From NCBI RefSeq assembly GCF_039614845.1, contig NZ_JBDIML010000001.1, positions 868,001 through 932,000 on the forward strand: a stretch of 64,000 nucleotides of DNA, in the 5' to 3' direction. Positions 44,053 to 52,937 of the stretch are shown here, in pieces; position 1 is the stretch's first letter, and each line of letters begins with the position of its first letter. The position numbers were made by a program, and so were the translations under genes. A model generated the notes under the pieces. The model was given only the letters and a program-made list of their open reading frames with translations. It was not told the DNA's origin and ran no database searches. The DNA comes from Ornithinibacillus xuwenensis (GTDB lineage Bacteria; Bacillota; Bacilli; Bacillales; Amphibacillaceae).

Positions 44053-44125
44053 CAAATCTAACCCCTCTCAATATGTTATAGTATTCATAATATAATATGT
44101 TACATTATTTGTTTATTGCATAATT

Positions 44126-44155
44126 AGTATAACACATTAAGTTAAATAATGACCA
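44126..44155 (-). promoter_or_regulatory. promoter of SR1-type RNA
   Basis: Minus strand TGGTCA (44150-44155), 18-bp spacer, TATACT (44126-44131) with TGT directly before it (extended -10). The -35 lies inside the terminator stem of the upstream deacetylase gene. Confidence 0.5.
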
Positions 44156-44182
44156 GTGAAAACACTTCACTGGTCATTATTT
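44144..44182 (-). terminator. terminator of polysaccharide deacetylase gene
   Basis: A 17-bp perfect stem (AAATAATGACCAGTGAA and its complement) with a five-base loop, six bases after the stop. Followed by TTAAC rather than a long T run, so its strength is uncertain. Confidence 0.7.
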
Positions 44183-44187
44183 CTAGT

Positions 44188-45048
44188 TTATTTAATTGTT
44201 TCAATCTCATGTGGGTCTAAAATTTCATAACCCTGCTCTCTTAGTCCAGTAACAATATCCTGTAATCCAGCTGCAGTCCACTCGCGATCATGCATTAATA
44301 AATTCGACCCATTTCCTAAATATGGACTATTTAACATAATATCTATAATTTTTTCTTTTGAACGATATTCTTCTTCCCAATCATAGCCATAAGACCAATT
44401 CATCAATACCATCTTCTCTTCACTCGCAATTTGTTTAGTATATTCGGTATTGGCACCATTTGGCGCTCTAAAGAAAGCTGGACGTTCTCCAATTACCTGT
44501 TCAATAAGATCATTTAGTTTTATTATTTCTTCCTGTTGTTCTGCTTCACTTGAATTCGGAAGATAAGGATGTGAATAGGTGTGGTTACCTATTAAAAAGC
44601 CCATATCGTGTATCTGTTTTAGCACTTCTTGCTCCTCTGGTGTATCAAGAAAATGACCATTTACAAAGAAAATCGCACCAGCTTCTAGTTCTTTTAAGGT
44701 ATTCGCCATTTCAAGTGCATATTTATCTGGAGCATCATCAATTGTTAACAGAACAACTTTTTCATTTGTCCCTTCTTCGATTGGAACAATCGACCAATTC
44801 TCTGAGACTCGGTACTTTTCTGTAACTATTTCTTCTTCTATTGTAGAATCCTCTTCGTTTGTTTCGGATTCATTCTCTACTTCAGTTTCCTCACTAGTTA
44901 AATCTTTGTTTTCTTCTTGGTGTGATTCTGTTGGTTGCTCTTCTTTTTTTGTTGAGCCTTCTTCTAATTCCCCGTTTTGTTCAGCGGTATTACAAGCTGC
45001 TAAGAACAAAAGAAGAAGTAAAGAAATAAATACTACCACCAATCTCAT
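44188..45048 (-). CDS. lipoprotein polysaccharide deacetylase (NodB homology domain)
   Basis: 286 residues. A lipoprotein signal with lipobox LAAC (Cys about 19) is followed by a long acidic Glu/Thr/Ser-rich linker (about 25-75) and a carbohydrate esterase 4 domain. Seen motifs: LLTIDDAPDKYALEMANTL (TIDD, catalytic Asp), GNHTYSHPYL (metal-binding HxxxH) and FRAPNGANTEYT. It likely N-deacetylates peptidoglycan or another surface glycan outside the membrane. I choose the start at 45048 because GGAGGG precedes it. Not present at this locus in B. subtilis. Confidence 0.9.
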   Translation of the reverse strand: MRLVVVFISLLLLLFLAACNTAEQNGELEEGSTKKEEQPTESHQEENKDLTSEETEVENESETNEEDSTIEEEIVTEKYRVSENWSIVPIEEGTNEKVVLLTIDDAPDKYALEMANTLKELEAGAIFFVNGHFLDTPEEQEVLKQIHDMGFLIGNHTYSHPYLPNSSEAEQQEEIIKLNDLIEQVIGERPAFFRAPNGANTEYTKQIASEEKMVLMNWSYGYDWEEEYRSKEKIIDIMLNSPYLGNGSNLLMHDREWTAAGLQDIVTGLREQGYEILDPHEIETIK

Positions 45049-45239
45049 ACATTTCCCTCCTGATGTCATAATAAGACTTGTCTCATCCTAAGTGTAATCG
45101 ACCCTCAAAAGGAAGACAACCACTATTATAGTAATTCCAAAAAAAGGTGAAATAGTAATTGAAATAGTTGGTAATAGTAAGGACAGTACCACCATTTTAT
45201 CAACTAGGTTGACATCAATACATAGAAAGGATGAAAAGT

Positions 45240-46763
45240 ATGAGTAAAGTATCCAAAGTCTTTTACATATCTGTTATTATAAGTATTCTATTTATTATCT
45301 GGGGTGTAATTCCTGACACAATATTACCGAATGGCAATCTAGATGCAGTCACAACAAAAATTCAGACGTACATTGTTGATAAATTTGGATGGTTTTATTT
45401 AATTAGTGCTACACTATTCCTTGTCTTTTCCCTCTATCTTATTTTTTCAAAATATGGTGGGATAAAACTGGGAAAACCAAACGATAAACCAGAGTACTCC
45501 TATATAACTTGGTTTGCCATGTTATTTAGTGCTGGTATGGGTATTGGATTAGTATTTTGGGGTGCTGCAGAACCACTTTCACATTTTCATAACCCTCCAT
45601 ACGGGGAGGCAGTTACCAGTGATGCTGCTAAAACAGCCATGCAGTATAGCTTTTTTCATTGGGGATTCCATCCGTGGGCGGTGTATGCAACAATCGCTTT
45701 AGCCTTGGCGTACTTCAAATTTAGAAAACAATCTTCTGGCCTAGTAAGTGGTGTTCTCGTTCCATTATTCGGTGAACGTGGAATAAATGTCTGGGGAACA
45801 GTTGTAGATTTCATTGTCGTTTTTGCTACTGTATTTGGTGTTGCTACATCACTTGGGTTTGGGGCTATCCAAATTAGTGGAGGTCTATCATTTGTCTTTG
45901 GTATCGATCAAACCTTTCTATTTCAATTACTAATTATCCTTATTGTTACTGTCTTATACATGCTTTCAGCATCAACCGGTTTAAACAAAGGGATTAAGTA
46001 TTTAAGTAATTCCAACATTGTACTAGCAGTTGCCTTAATGCTATTTTTACTGTTTTTAGGACCAACAACGTTTATTCTTAATTTCTTTACTACCTCATTC
46101 GGAAACTACATTCAAAACTTACCAAATATGAGTTTTCGGATGACTCCATTTAACGAGGATAATACGGATTGGATTAAGGGATGGACAATATTCTACTGGG
46201 CATGGTGGATCGCTTGGGCACCATTCGTAGGTACCTTCATTGCTCGAGTATCTCGTGGAAGAACAATACGTGAATTTGTACTCGGTGTATTATTAGTACC
46301 AACAATTTTCGGGGCACTATGGTTCTCTGTGTTTGGTGGATCTGCAATTCACTTAGAATTTTTTGGTGGGAAAGATATCATGGGTTATATCAATGACCTC
46401 GGTGAAGAAGCGGCCCTATTTGCTGTACTAGAAAACTTTCCATTAGGCACTATCATGTCTATCATTGCCGTACTCCTTATTAGCACTTTCTTTATCACAT
46501 CAGCTGATTCCGCAACCTTTGTATTAGGAATGCAAACTACCGGCGGAAGACTTGATCCACCCAACACGGTTAAATTGATATGGGGAATTATTCAGTCAAG
46601 TGCAGCTGCAGTTCTTCTGTGGCAAGGTGGATTAAATGCTTTACAAACCGCATCCATTATCGCTGCCTTTCCATTTACCATTATTATGCTTTTAGTTGTA
46701 CTGTCACTATTGAAATCCTTTAAACAAGAAGTAAAAGAGATGGAACAAAGAAGAAAAACATAA
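45240..46763 (+). CDS. BCCT family betaine/carnitine/choline transporter
   Basis: About 507 residues with twelve membrane helices. The BCCT signature GWTIFYWAWWIAWAPF (about 312-327) and the FWGAAEPLSHFHNPP segment near the first half are visible, as is the arginine/lysine-rich C-terminal tail seen in osmosensing members. It probably imports glycine betaine or a related compatible solute by Na+ symport, as OpuD and BetL do. I take the second ATG (45240) because AAAGG lies nine bases before it and abuts the first. An accessory gene relative to B. subtilis, fitting a salt-tolerant organism. Confidence 0.93.
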   Translation: MSKVSKVFYISVIISILFIIWGVIPDTILPNGNLDAVTTKIQTYIVDKFGWFYLISATLFLVFSLYLIFSKYGGIKLGKPNDKPEYSYITWFAMLFSAGMGIGLVFWGAAEPLSHFHNPPYGEAVTSDAAKTAMQYSFFHWGFHPWAVYATIALALAYFKFRKQSSGLVSGVLVPLFGERGINVWGTVVDFIVVFATVFGVATSLGFGAIQISGGLSFVFGIDQTFLFQLLIILIVTVLYMLSASTGLNKGIKYLSNSNIVLAVALMLFLLFLGPTTFILNFFTTSFGNYIQNLPNMSFRMTPFNEDNTDWIKGWTIFYWAWWIAWAPFVGTFIARVSRGRTIREFVLGVLLVPTIFGALWFSVFGGSAIHLEFFGGKDIMGYINDLGEEAALFAVLENFPLGTIMSIIAVLLISTFFITSADSATFVLGMQTTGGRLDPPNTVKLIWGIIQSSAAAVLLWQGGLNALQTASIIAAFPFTIIMLLVVLSLLKSFKQEVKEMEQRRKT

Positions 46764-46825
46764 ATTCACACAAATCGCTTTATTAGTAAAGCATTTTCCT
46801 AAGATATCCAAATTTTCAATTTCAT

Positions 46826-46867
46826 ATCAAAAAAATAGAGAGTGATGTTAGACATCACTCTCTATTT
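46826..46867 (-). terminator. terminator of the pdh operon, also facing the BCCT gene
   Basis: AAATAGAGAGTGATGT pairs with ACATCACTCTCTATTT around a three-base loop. On the minus strand it is followed by a T run (TATTTTTTTGA). Confidence 0.9.
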
Positions 46868-46872
46868 GAGTT

Positions 46873-48279
46873 CTATAGCATGTGAATTGGAGTACCTAAC
46901 GCAACTTCTGCTGCTTCCATTGTAATCTCACCTAAAGTAGGATGAGCATGGATTGTTAATGCGATGTCTTCAGCAGTCATGCCAGCTTCAACAGCCAAGC
47001 CAATTTCAGAAATCATGTCACTCGCATTTGGTCCAGCGATTTGTCCGCCTAAAATTAAACCATCTTCCTTACGAGTAATTAGTTTTAAGAAACCATCTGT
47101 GCTATTGAGTGAAAGCGCACGGCCATTTGCACCGAACGGGAACTTCGCAACTTTAACATCATAGCCAGCATCTTTCGCTTCTTTTTCAGTTAAACCAACT
47201 GTCGCTAATTCAGGCTCAACAAATGCTACTGCCGGAATTCCGATGTAATCAATTTCAGATTTTTCACCCGAGATTGCTTCCGCAGCGATTTTCCCTTCAT
47301 AAGATGCTTTATGTGCAAGTGGTGGTCCTGCAACAATATCACCAATTGCATAAATGTTTTCAACATTTGTACGGCATTGCTTATCAATCTTGATAAGACC
47401 GCGATCATCTACTTCGATTCCAACCTGCTCTAAGCCGATTTCACGAGTATTAGGACGACGTCCAACCGTAACTAAAACATAGTCAGCTTCTACAGTTTCT
47501 TCTTTTCCGCCAACCTCATAGGTTACTTTAACACCATCTTTTGTTTCTTCTACACCTTTAGCCATTGCCTCAGTAATAATGGTAGCACCTTTATTTTTCA
47601 AGCGCTTTTTAACTAGTGCAGTCATTTGTTTCTCAAAACCGCTAAGAATATCTTTAGCACCTTCTAAAAATACAACTTCTGTTCCGAAGTTCGCATATGC
47701 AGAACCAAGCTCACTACCAACATAACCTGCACCAATAACGACTAATTTCTTCGGTACTTCCTTCAGGTTTAAGGCACCAGTTGAGTCTAGTACACGGTCC
47801 GAGAATTTGAAAGTTGGGATTTCAATTGGTGATGAACCAGTTGCAATAATACAATCTTTGAATGTATACGTTTGCGATGATTTCTCATCCATAACTTTTA
47901 CTGTATTTTTATCAACAAAGTAAACTTCTCCACTAACGATGTCTACTTTATTTCCTTTTAATAGGCCTTCTACGCCAGAGGTAAGTTTGTTAACTACTGA
48001 AGCTTTCCACTCTTGTACTTTTGTGAAATCAACAGTTACTTTACCTGATTTAATACCAAGGTCTTCGTTGCCATGAGCATGTTCAACTGAATGTCCCGCT
48101 TGGATTAGTGCCTTTGAAGGAATACATCCAACGTTTAAGCAAACTCCACCAAGAGAACCTTTATCTACGATTGTAACTTTTTGACCTAATTGTGCAGCAC
48201 GAATTGCAGCAACGTATCCTCCAGGTCCAGCACCGACAACTAATGTGTCTAATTCAATTGGAAAATCTCCTACTACCAT
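46873..48279 (-). CDS. pdhD: PdhD, dihydrolipoamide dehydrogenase (E3)
   Basis: FAD-dependent enzyme that reoxidises lipoamide and reduces NAD+. The 468 residues show the N-terminal FAD motif VVGAGPGGYVAAIRAAQLG (about 15-33), the redox disulfide GGVCLNVGCIPSKAL (C-x4-C), NAD motif VVIGAGYVGSELGSAYANFG (about 180-199) and the C-terminal His-Glu partner HAHPTLGE. Shared E3 for PDH and probably 2-oxoglutarate dehydrogenase. Last gene of the operon. Confidence 0.97.
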   Translation of the reverse strand: MVVGDFPIELDTLVVGAGPGGYVAAIRAAQLGQKVTIVDKGSLGGVCLNVGCIPSKALIQAGHSVEHAHGNEDLGIKSGKVTVDFTKVQEWKASVVNKLTSGVEGLLKGNKVDIVSGEVYFVDKNTVKVMDEKSSQTYTFKDCIIATGSSPIEIPTFKFSDRVLDSTGALNLKEVPKKLVVIGAGYVGSELGSAYANFGTEVVFLEGAKDILSGFEKQMTALVKKRLKNKGATIITEAMAKGVEETKDGVKVTYEVGGKEETVEADYVLVTVGRRPNTREIGLEQVGIEVDDRGLIKIDKQCRTNVENIYAIGDIVAGPPLAHKASYEGKIAAEAISGEKSEIDYIGIPAVAFVEPELATVGLTEKEAKDAGYDVKVAKFPFGANGRALSLNSTDGFLKLITRKEDGLILGGQIAGPNASDMISEIGLAVEAGMTAEDIALTIHAHPTLGEITMEAAEVALGTPIHML

Positions 48280-48283
48280 ATCC

Positions 48284-49570
48284 TTACGCCTCCATCATGA
48301 TTAATTGTGGATCATTTAATAAACGTTTGATTTGATTTAGGGCCATTTGAGCTGTTGCACCATCAACAATTCGATGATCGAAACTCAATGAAACTGCAAG
48401 TACTGGAGCAATTACTACTTCTCCATCACGAACAATTGGTTTTTCCGCAATACGTCCGATACCCAAAATAGCTGCTTCTGGGTAATTAATAACTGGCGTA
48501 AACCACTGTCCACCAGCAGAACCAATGTTAGAAATAGTACTTGAAGCACCTTTCATCTCATCTGGTGCTAGTTTACCATTTCTAGCTTTATCTGCCAATT
48601 CATTAATTTCTGCAGAAATTGCAAAGATTGACTTACGATCAGCATTCTTAACAACTGGCACTAATAGTCCTTTATCCGTATCTGCAGCGATACCAATGTT
48701 GTAATAGTGTTTTTGTACAATCTCTTCCGTTGCATCATCAATAGAAGCATTCAAGATTGGATATTGTTTTAATGCAGATGTGATTGCTTTTACGACATAT
48801 GGTAAATAAGTTAATTTGATACCTTGGTCAATAGCAACCTGTTTAAACTTCTTACGATGTGCAACTAGCGCTGTAACATCTACCTCGTCCATAAGCGTAA
48901 CATGTGGTGCTTTTGTTTTAGAGTTAACCATTGCTTTTGCAATTGCTTTACGGATTGAGCTCATTTTCTCACGTGTTTCAGGGAAGTTACCTTCAAGAAC
49001 AGGAGCTTTTTCAGCAGCTGGTGCATCCGCATCGGCAGCTGGTGCTTCAGCTTCTGTAGCTTGTGTAGCAGGTTGACCACCATTTAAGAAGCTATCAATA
49101 TCCTCCTTAGTAACACGGCCGTTATTTCCAGAACCAGTTACTTGTTTAATATTGACATTATTATCACGTGCATATTTACGGACCGATGGCATTGCAATAA
49201 CACGTTTGCTCTCATCTACAGAATCGTCTACTTGTGCGTTATTTGCTGCTGGTTCTGTTTTTGGTGATTCTTCTTTTGTTTCTTCTGTAGGAGCTTCTTC
49301 TGCTGCTTCTTCGCTACCAGCATCTTCATAGCCTTCCGCATCAAAAGAGATTAGTGTATCCCCAACCACTGCTACAGTACCTTCTTGCACATAAATCTTT
49401 TTAACAGTTCCTTCTACCGGAGAAGGAATTTCAACTACAGCTTTATCATTTTGTACTTCACAAAGTACATCATCTTCTTTAACTTCGTCGCCTTCTTTTA
49501 CCATCCATGAAACAATCTCACCCTCGTGGATCCCTTCACCGATATCTGGTAATTTAAATTCAAAAGCCAT
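48284..49570 (-). CDS. pdhC: PdhC, dihydrolipoamide acetyltransferase (E2)
   Basis: 428 residues. One N-terminal lipoyl domain with the modified lysine in EVQNDKAVVEIP (about 43), an acidic Ala/Glu/Pro linker, the peripheral subunit-binding domain (AMPSVRKYARDNNVNIKQVTG, about 127-147), a second Ala/Pro linker, and a catalytic domain ending in DHRIVDGA (HxxxDG). This forms the core of the pyruvate dehydrogenase complex. Confidence 0.97.
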   Translation of the reverse strand: MAFEFKLPDIGEGIHEGEIVSWMVKEGDEVKEDDVLCEVQNDKAVVEIPSPVEGTVKKIYVQEGTVAVVGDTLISFDAEGYEDAGSEEAAEEAPTEETKEESPKTEPAANNAQVDDSVDESKRVIAMPSVRKYARDNNVNIKQVTGSGNNGRVTKEDIDSFLNGGQPATQATEAEAPAADADAPAAEKAPVLEGNFPETREKMSSIRKAIAKAMVNSKTKAPHVTLMDEVDVTALVAHRKKFKQVAIDQGIKLTYLPYVVKAITSALKQYPILNASIDDATEEIVQKHYYNIGIAADTDKGLLVPVVKNADRKSIFAISAEINELADKARNGKLAPDEMKGASSTISNIGSAGGQWFTPVINYPEAAILGIGRIAEKPIVRDGEVVIAPVLAVSLSFDHRIVDGATAQMALNQIKRLLNDPQLIMMEA

Positions 49571-49592
49571 TAATATAGCCTCCTATCTATTG

Positions 49593-50570
49593 TTAGAAAT
49601 TCATTACAGTGTTTACTTTTTCTATGATGTCGTTATAATTTGGTAACCATACCTCTTCTGCTTCAGAGAATGGGTAAACCGTATCAGGTGCCGTAACACG
49701 TAATACAGGAGCTTCTAGATGTAGAATCGCTCTTTCTTGAATTTCTGCTGCAACGTTTGCTGCAATACCTGCTTGACGTTGTGCTTCTTGAACGACTACT
49801 ACGCGATTTGTTTTTTGAACGGATTCCAAAATAGTATCAAGATCAATTGGAGAAATAGTACGTAAGTCAATAACTTCAACGTCAATTCCATTTTTTTCAA
49901 GCTCTTCGGCAGCTTTTAATGATGCATGTACCATAGCACCGTATGTCACAATTGTTACATCTTTTCCTTCTCGTTTTACATCTGCTTTTCCTAATTCGAT
50001 TGTGTATTCTCCCTCAGGAACTTCGCCACGGAAAGAACGATATAGTTTCATGTGTTCTAGATAGATAACCGGGTCATTATCACGAATTGATGAGATTAAA
50101 AGACCTTTTGCATCATATGGAGTTGATGGAATAACCACCTTTAATCCTGGTTGTTGAGCCATTAAACCTTCTAATGAATCAGCATGTAGCTCAGGCGTAT
50201 GCACACCACCACCAAATGGTGAACGTACTGTAATTGGAGCAGATTTTGTTCCACCAGAACGGTAACGCATACGTGCCATTTGCCCACTAATGGAATCAAT
50301 TACTTCAAACACAAAGCCGAAGAACTGAATTTCTGGTACCGGACGATATCCTTGTAAAGCAAGACCTATTGCCAGGCCACCAATTCCAGATTCAGCTAAT
50401 GGCGTATCAAATACACGGTCTTCCCCGAATTCTTTTTGTAGGCCTTCTGTCGCACGGAATACTCCTCCGTTTTGGCCGACATCTTCACCAAACACTAGCA
50501 CATCTTCATCGTTTTTAAGTTCTGTACGTAGCGCATCAGTGATTGCTTGAATCATAGTCATTTGTGCCAT
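49593..50570 (-). CDS. pdhB: PdhB, pyruvate dehydrogenase E1 beta subunit
   Basis: 325 residues. The transketolase pyrimidine-binding domain (VLVFGEDVGQNGGVFRATEGL near 24-44) and C-terminal transketolase domain (VEVIDLRTISPIDLDTILESV, AQRQAGIAANVAAEI) are typical of E1 beta. With PdhA it forms the heterotetrameric, thiamine-diphosphate-dependent E1. It starts three bases after pdhA. Confidence 0.97.
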   Translation of the reverse strand: MAQMTMIQAITDALRTELKNDEDVLVFGEDVGQNGGVFRATEGLQKEFGEDRVFDTPLAESGIGGLAIGLALQGYRPVPEIQFFGFVFEVIDSISGQMARMRYRSGGTKSAPITVRSPFGGGVHTPELHADSLEGLMAQQPGLKVVIPSTPYDAKGLLISSIRDNDPVIYLEHMKLYRSFRGEVPEGEYTIELGKADVKREGKDVTIVTYGAMVHASLKAAEELEKNGIDVEVIDLRTISPIDLDTILESVQKTNRVVVVQEAQRQAGIAANVAAEIQERAILHLEAPVLRVTAPDTVYPFSEAEEVWLPNYNDIIEKVNTVMNF

Positions 50571-50573
50571 CGT

Positions 50574-51656
50574 TTACTTCGACTCCTTTGCTTTATACTC
50601 TTCCATTTGTTCCTGTAGATTACTTGGAAGTGTTTCGAACATATTAGAAATAAAATCAGTTACTTTTTGTTTAGGATGTTGATCCGCTTTTTTAATTGCT
50701 TCTTTAATATCTTCTTTAGCTTGGTCAATTACTTGGTTCTCTTCTTCTTCAGACCATAATTTCTTACTTTCTAGGAATTTACGGAAACGTACTAACGGAT
50801 CCTTTTTCTCCCACTCAGTATCAAGATCTGCTGAACGATAACGTGTTGGGTCGTCCCCAGCCATTGTATGTGGACCATAACGATAGGTTAATGTTTCAAT
50901 AAGCATTGGGCCTTTGCCCTCAATAGCACGTTCACGAGCATGCTTTGTTGCAGCGTATACCGCTAGAACATCCATACCATCTACTAGAATCCCTTCAATA
51001 CCCGCCGCTACAGCTTTTTGAGCTAATGTTTTCGCTGCAGTTTGCTTCTCTCTAGGAACTGAAATCGCAAATCCATTGTTTTGAATAATAAAGATATTAT
51101 TAGCACCATACGCACCAGCAAAGTTAATACCTTCGTAGAAATCACCCTGTGACGTACCACCATCACCTGTGTAAGTAATCGCTACTGCGTTTTTACCACG
51201 TAATTTAAGACCTAATCCAACACCTGCAGCTTGAACATATTGCGCACCAATAATGATTTGTGGTGGTAATGCATTTACATCTTCAGGCATTTGGTTTCCG
51301 TGGAAATGTCCTTTTGAAAATAAGAACGCTTGATAAAGTGGAAGTCCATGCCAAATAAGCTGTGGAACATCACGGTATCCTGGTAATATATAATCTTCTT
51401 TTTCTAAAGCAAAATGACTTCCTAGTTGAGAAGCTTCTTGTCCTGCTGTTGGAGCGTAGAATCCTAGACGTCCTTGACGATTCAATGCAATTGAACGTTG
51501 ATCAAGAATGCGAGTATATACCATTCTTTTCATTAATTCTTTTAATTCCTCATCCGACAATTCAGGCATGTCATCCTTATTGACAACTTTCCCATCTTCA
51601 TTAAGAATCTGGAACATTTCGAACTGACTTTCAACACTTTCTAAAACGTGTTTCAA
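50574..51656 (-). CDS. pdhA: PdhA, pyruvate dehydrogenase E1 alpha subunit
   Basis: 360 residues. The thiamine diphosphate motif GDGGTSQGDFYEGINFAGAYGANNIFIIQNN (GDG...NN, about 167-197) and HGLPLYQAFLFSKGHFHGNQ are visible. The TTG start at 51656 is chosen because AGGTGA precedes it and the N-terminus (ESVESQFEMFQILNEDGKV) resembles other PdhA proteins. First gene of pdhABCD, behind a leader of about 190 nt. Confidence 0.96.
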   Translation of the reverse strand: MKHVLESVESQFEMFQILNEDGKVVNKDDMPELSDEELKELMKRMVYTRILDQRSIALNRQGRLGFYAPTAGQEASQLGSHFALEKEDYILPGYRDVPQLIWHGLPLYQAFLFSKGHFHGNQMPEDVNALPPQIIIGAQYVQAAGVGLGLKLRGKNAVAITYTGDGGTSQGDFYEGINFAGAYGANNIFIIQNNGFAISVPREKQTAAKTLAQKAVAAGIEGILVDGMDVLAVYAATKHARERAIEGKGPMLIETLTYRYGPHTMAGDDPTRYRSADLDTEWEKKDPLVRFRKFLESKKLWSEEEENQVIDQAKEDIKEAIKKADQHPKQKVTDFISNMFETLPSNLQEQMEEYKAKESK

Positions 51657-52011
51657 AATAGTTCACCTCTTCCTTTCATTTATCCTTTTTAGATTATCTT
51701 TACTATCCTTCCCAAAAAAAAGGAAAATCTGTACCGATTTGCTCGTATTTGTGTATGTTTAATCTTCGATTAATCAGTAAGCTGAGAAACAACCACAAAC
51801 TGTTACATATATTACGCAAAAATTACTGGTACAATTATGATTACATCTAAAGTGTAGCTTATATAAATCCAATCGGTCAACTACTTTGTCTTTTGTTTTT
51901 ATTATTTTTTTTCATACAAATAAACGAATGACACCAGAGAATTTTCCAGACAACTAAACTGTTATAGTCTAATACAAATACTGTATTATTTTGTGTATTT
52001 CTTATCGCAAT
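51657..52011. other. pdhA leader and upstream region
   Basis: About 355 bp between the ykyA terminator and pdhA. It holds the promoter at 51851-51880. Downstream, in the leader, there is an inverted repeat TTAATC-TTC-GATTAA (51759-51773). No ORF with a ribosome binding site was seen. Confidence 0.4.
51851..51880 (-). promoter_or_regulatory. sigma-A-type promoter of pdhABCD
   Basis: Minus strand TTGACC (51875-51880), 18-bp spacer, TACACT (51851-51856). Predicted start of transcription near 51844 gives a 5' leader of about 190 nt before pdhA. Confidence 0.5.
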
Positions 52012-52043
52012 AAAAAAATACCCAGCAAATTACACTGGGTATT
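52012..52043 (-). terminator. terminator of ykyA
   Basis: Minus strand AATACCCAG pairs with CTGGGTATT across an eight-base loop, followed by a T run. Confidence 0.9.
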
Positions 52044-52054
52044 ACGCTTTCTTA

Positions 52055-52729
52055 TTATTTTTTGGAGCTTTCCACATATTTCACTTGAATATCAGCAATT
52101 TCATAGAAGCCCTTTTTTAATTCATTATATTCGGTAGTATAGGCATTAAATTCGTCATTAACCTCAATTACTTCTTGATACTTTTTGTTTACTTCTTCGA
52201 TTTGCGCTTGTAAATCTTCTTGATTAAGCTCTTCAAGCTGTAGCATTTCATATAATTCTTTTTCAAGTGTTAACGATTCGTTGTAGGCTTTATACAGCTT
52301 TTCATACGCTTCATACCTTTTTACCATAGCATCATACATTTTTAATGCCTTTTCTTTTATTTCAGTATCCTTAATTTCTTCTATTATTGGCTTTGTCTTA
52401 GTAAATTCTTCCTGTGAGGTATCCAGGCTATCTTTCTCAAGTTTTATCTTTTCTGTACGCTCTTCAATTGATGTAATAGCTTCTTGTGATAATTGCTTAA
52501 TTTTATCCAGTTCACCTACGCCCAGTTCAATAATCTGTTTATATAATTCTTGCTCCTGTTTTTCTAATTGCGTAATAACAGACTGTTGTTCCTGGAATCC
52601 CTCTTCTAATTTAACCGCTTCTTCCAGGTGGCTATATATTTGAGTTTCAGGTGTATCACCACAACCTGTTAAAAAGAGTGGAAGAAGCAATATTAATAAC
52701 AGTATTCGTTTAGAAAATTTCACAATCAT
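52055..52729 (-). CDS. ykyA: YkyA-like lipoprotein
   Basis: About 225 residues. A lipoprotein signal with lipobox LTGC (Cys about 23) precedes a long, highly charged coiled-coil body (about 45-215). The layout and position next to pdhA match B. subtilis YkyA, a putative cell-wall-binding lipoprotein of unknown function. GAGGGGG precedes ATG 52729 with short spacing. The GTG at 52723 (VKFSKR) is a plausible alternative start. Confidence 0.85.
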   Translation of the reverse strand: MIVKFSKRILLLILLLPLFLTGCGDTPETQIYSHLEEAVKLEEGFQEQQSVITQLEKQEQELYKQIIELGVGELDKIKQLSQEAITSIEERTEKIKLEKDSLDTSQEEFTKTKPIIEEIKDTEIKEKALKMYDAMVKRYEAYEKLYKAYNESLTLEKELYEMLQLEELNQEDLQAQIEEVNKKYQEVIEVNDEFNAYTTEYNELKKGFYEIADIQVKYVESSKK

Positions 52730-52937
52730 TTCCCCCTCGTACATGATGCAGTTTCTAGTATGTGTTGAACGTCTTTTAGTATATCATAAAAGTACCTGTA
52801 TGTTTTATTAAATTATATCTTGTCCTATAGTTAAAATATGCCTGATAGAGTAAATATATGATAAACTATTTAATGGTTTGCACATTGTAAATTAATAAGG
52901 AATAATATAGAGTACATAAAGATTTGGAGTGAAGATA

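Larger units (their letters stand above)
43877..44119 (-). ncRNA. SR1-type dual-function small RNA
   Basis: A roughly 240-nt transcript is predicted from an extended -10 promoter (44126-44155) to a strong terminator (43878-43905), enclosing a 39-codon ORF encoding the SR1P peptide. In B. subtilis SR1 is about 205 nt, lies between pdhD and speA, encodes SR1P, and base-pairs with ahrC mRNA. The same slot downstream of pdhD and the peptide sequence support orthology. The RNA ends and any antisense function are inferred. Confidence 0.65.

Noticed and set aside
46385..46567. 60-codon minus-strand ORF inside the BCCT transporter gene
   Set aside because: Antisense shadow of a clearly coding frame with no ribosome binding site.
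42838..46763. Possible recent genomic island
   Set aside because: No integrase, transposase, tRNA, direct repeats or obvious change in base composition at the ends.
51921..51955. CodY-like half AATTTTCCAGA upstream of pdhA
   Set aside because: Only the first seven bases match the AATTTTCWGAAAATT box; the second half does not.
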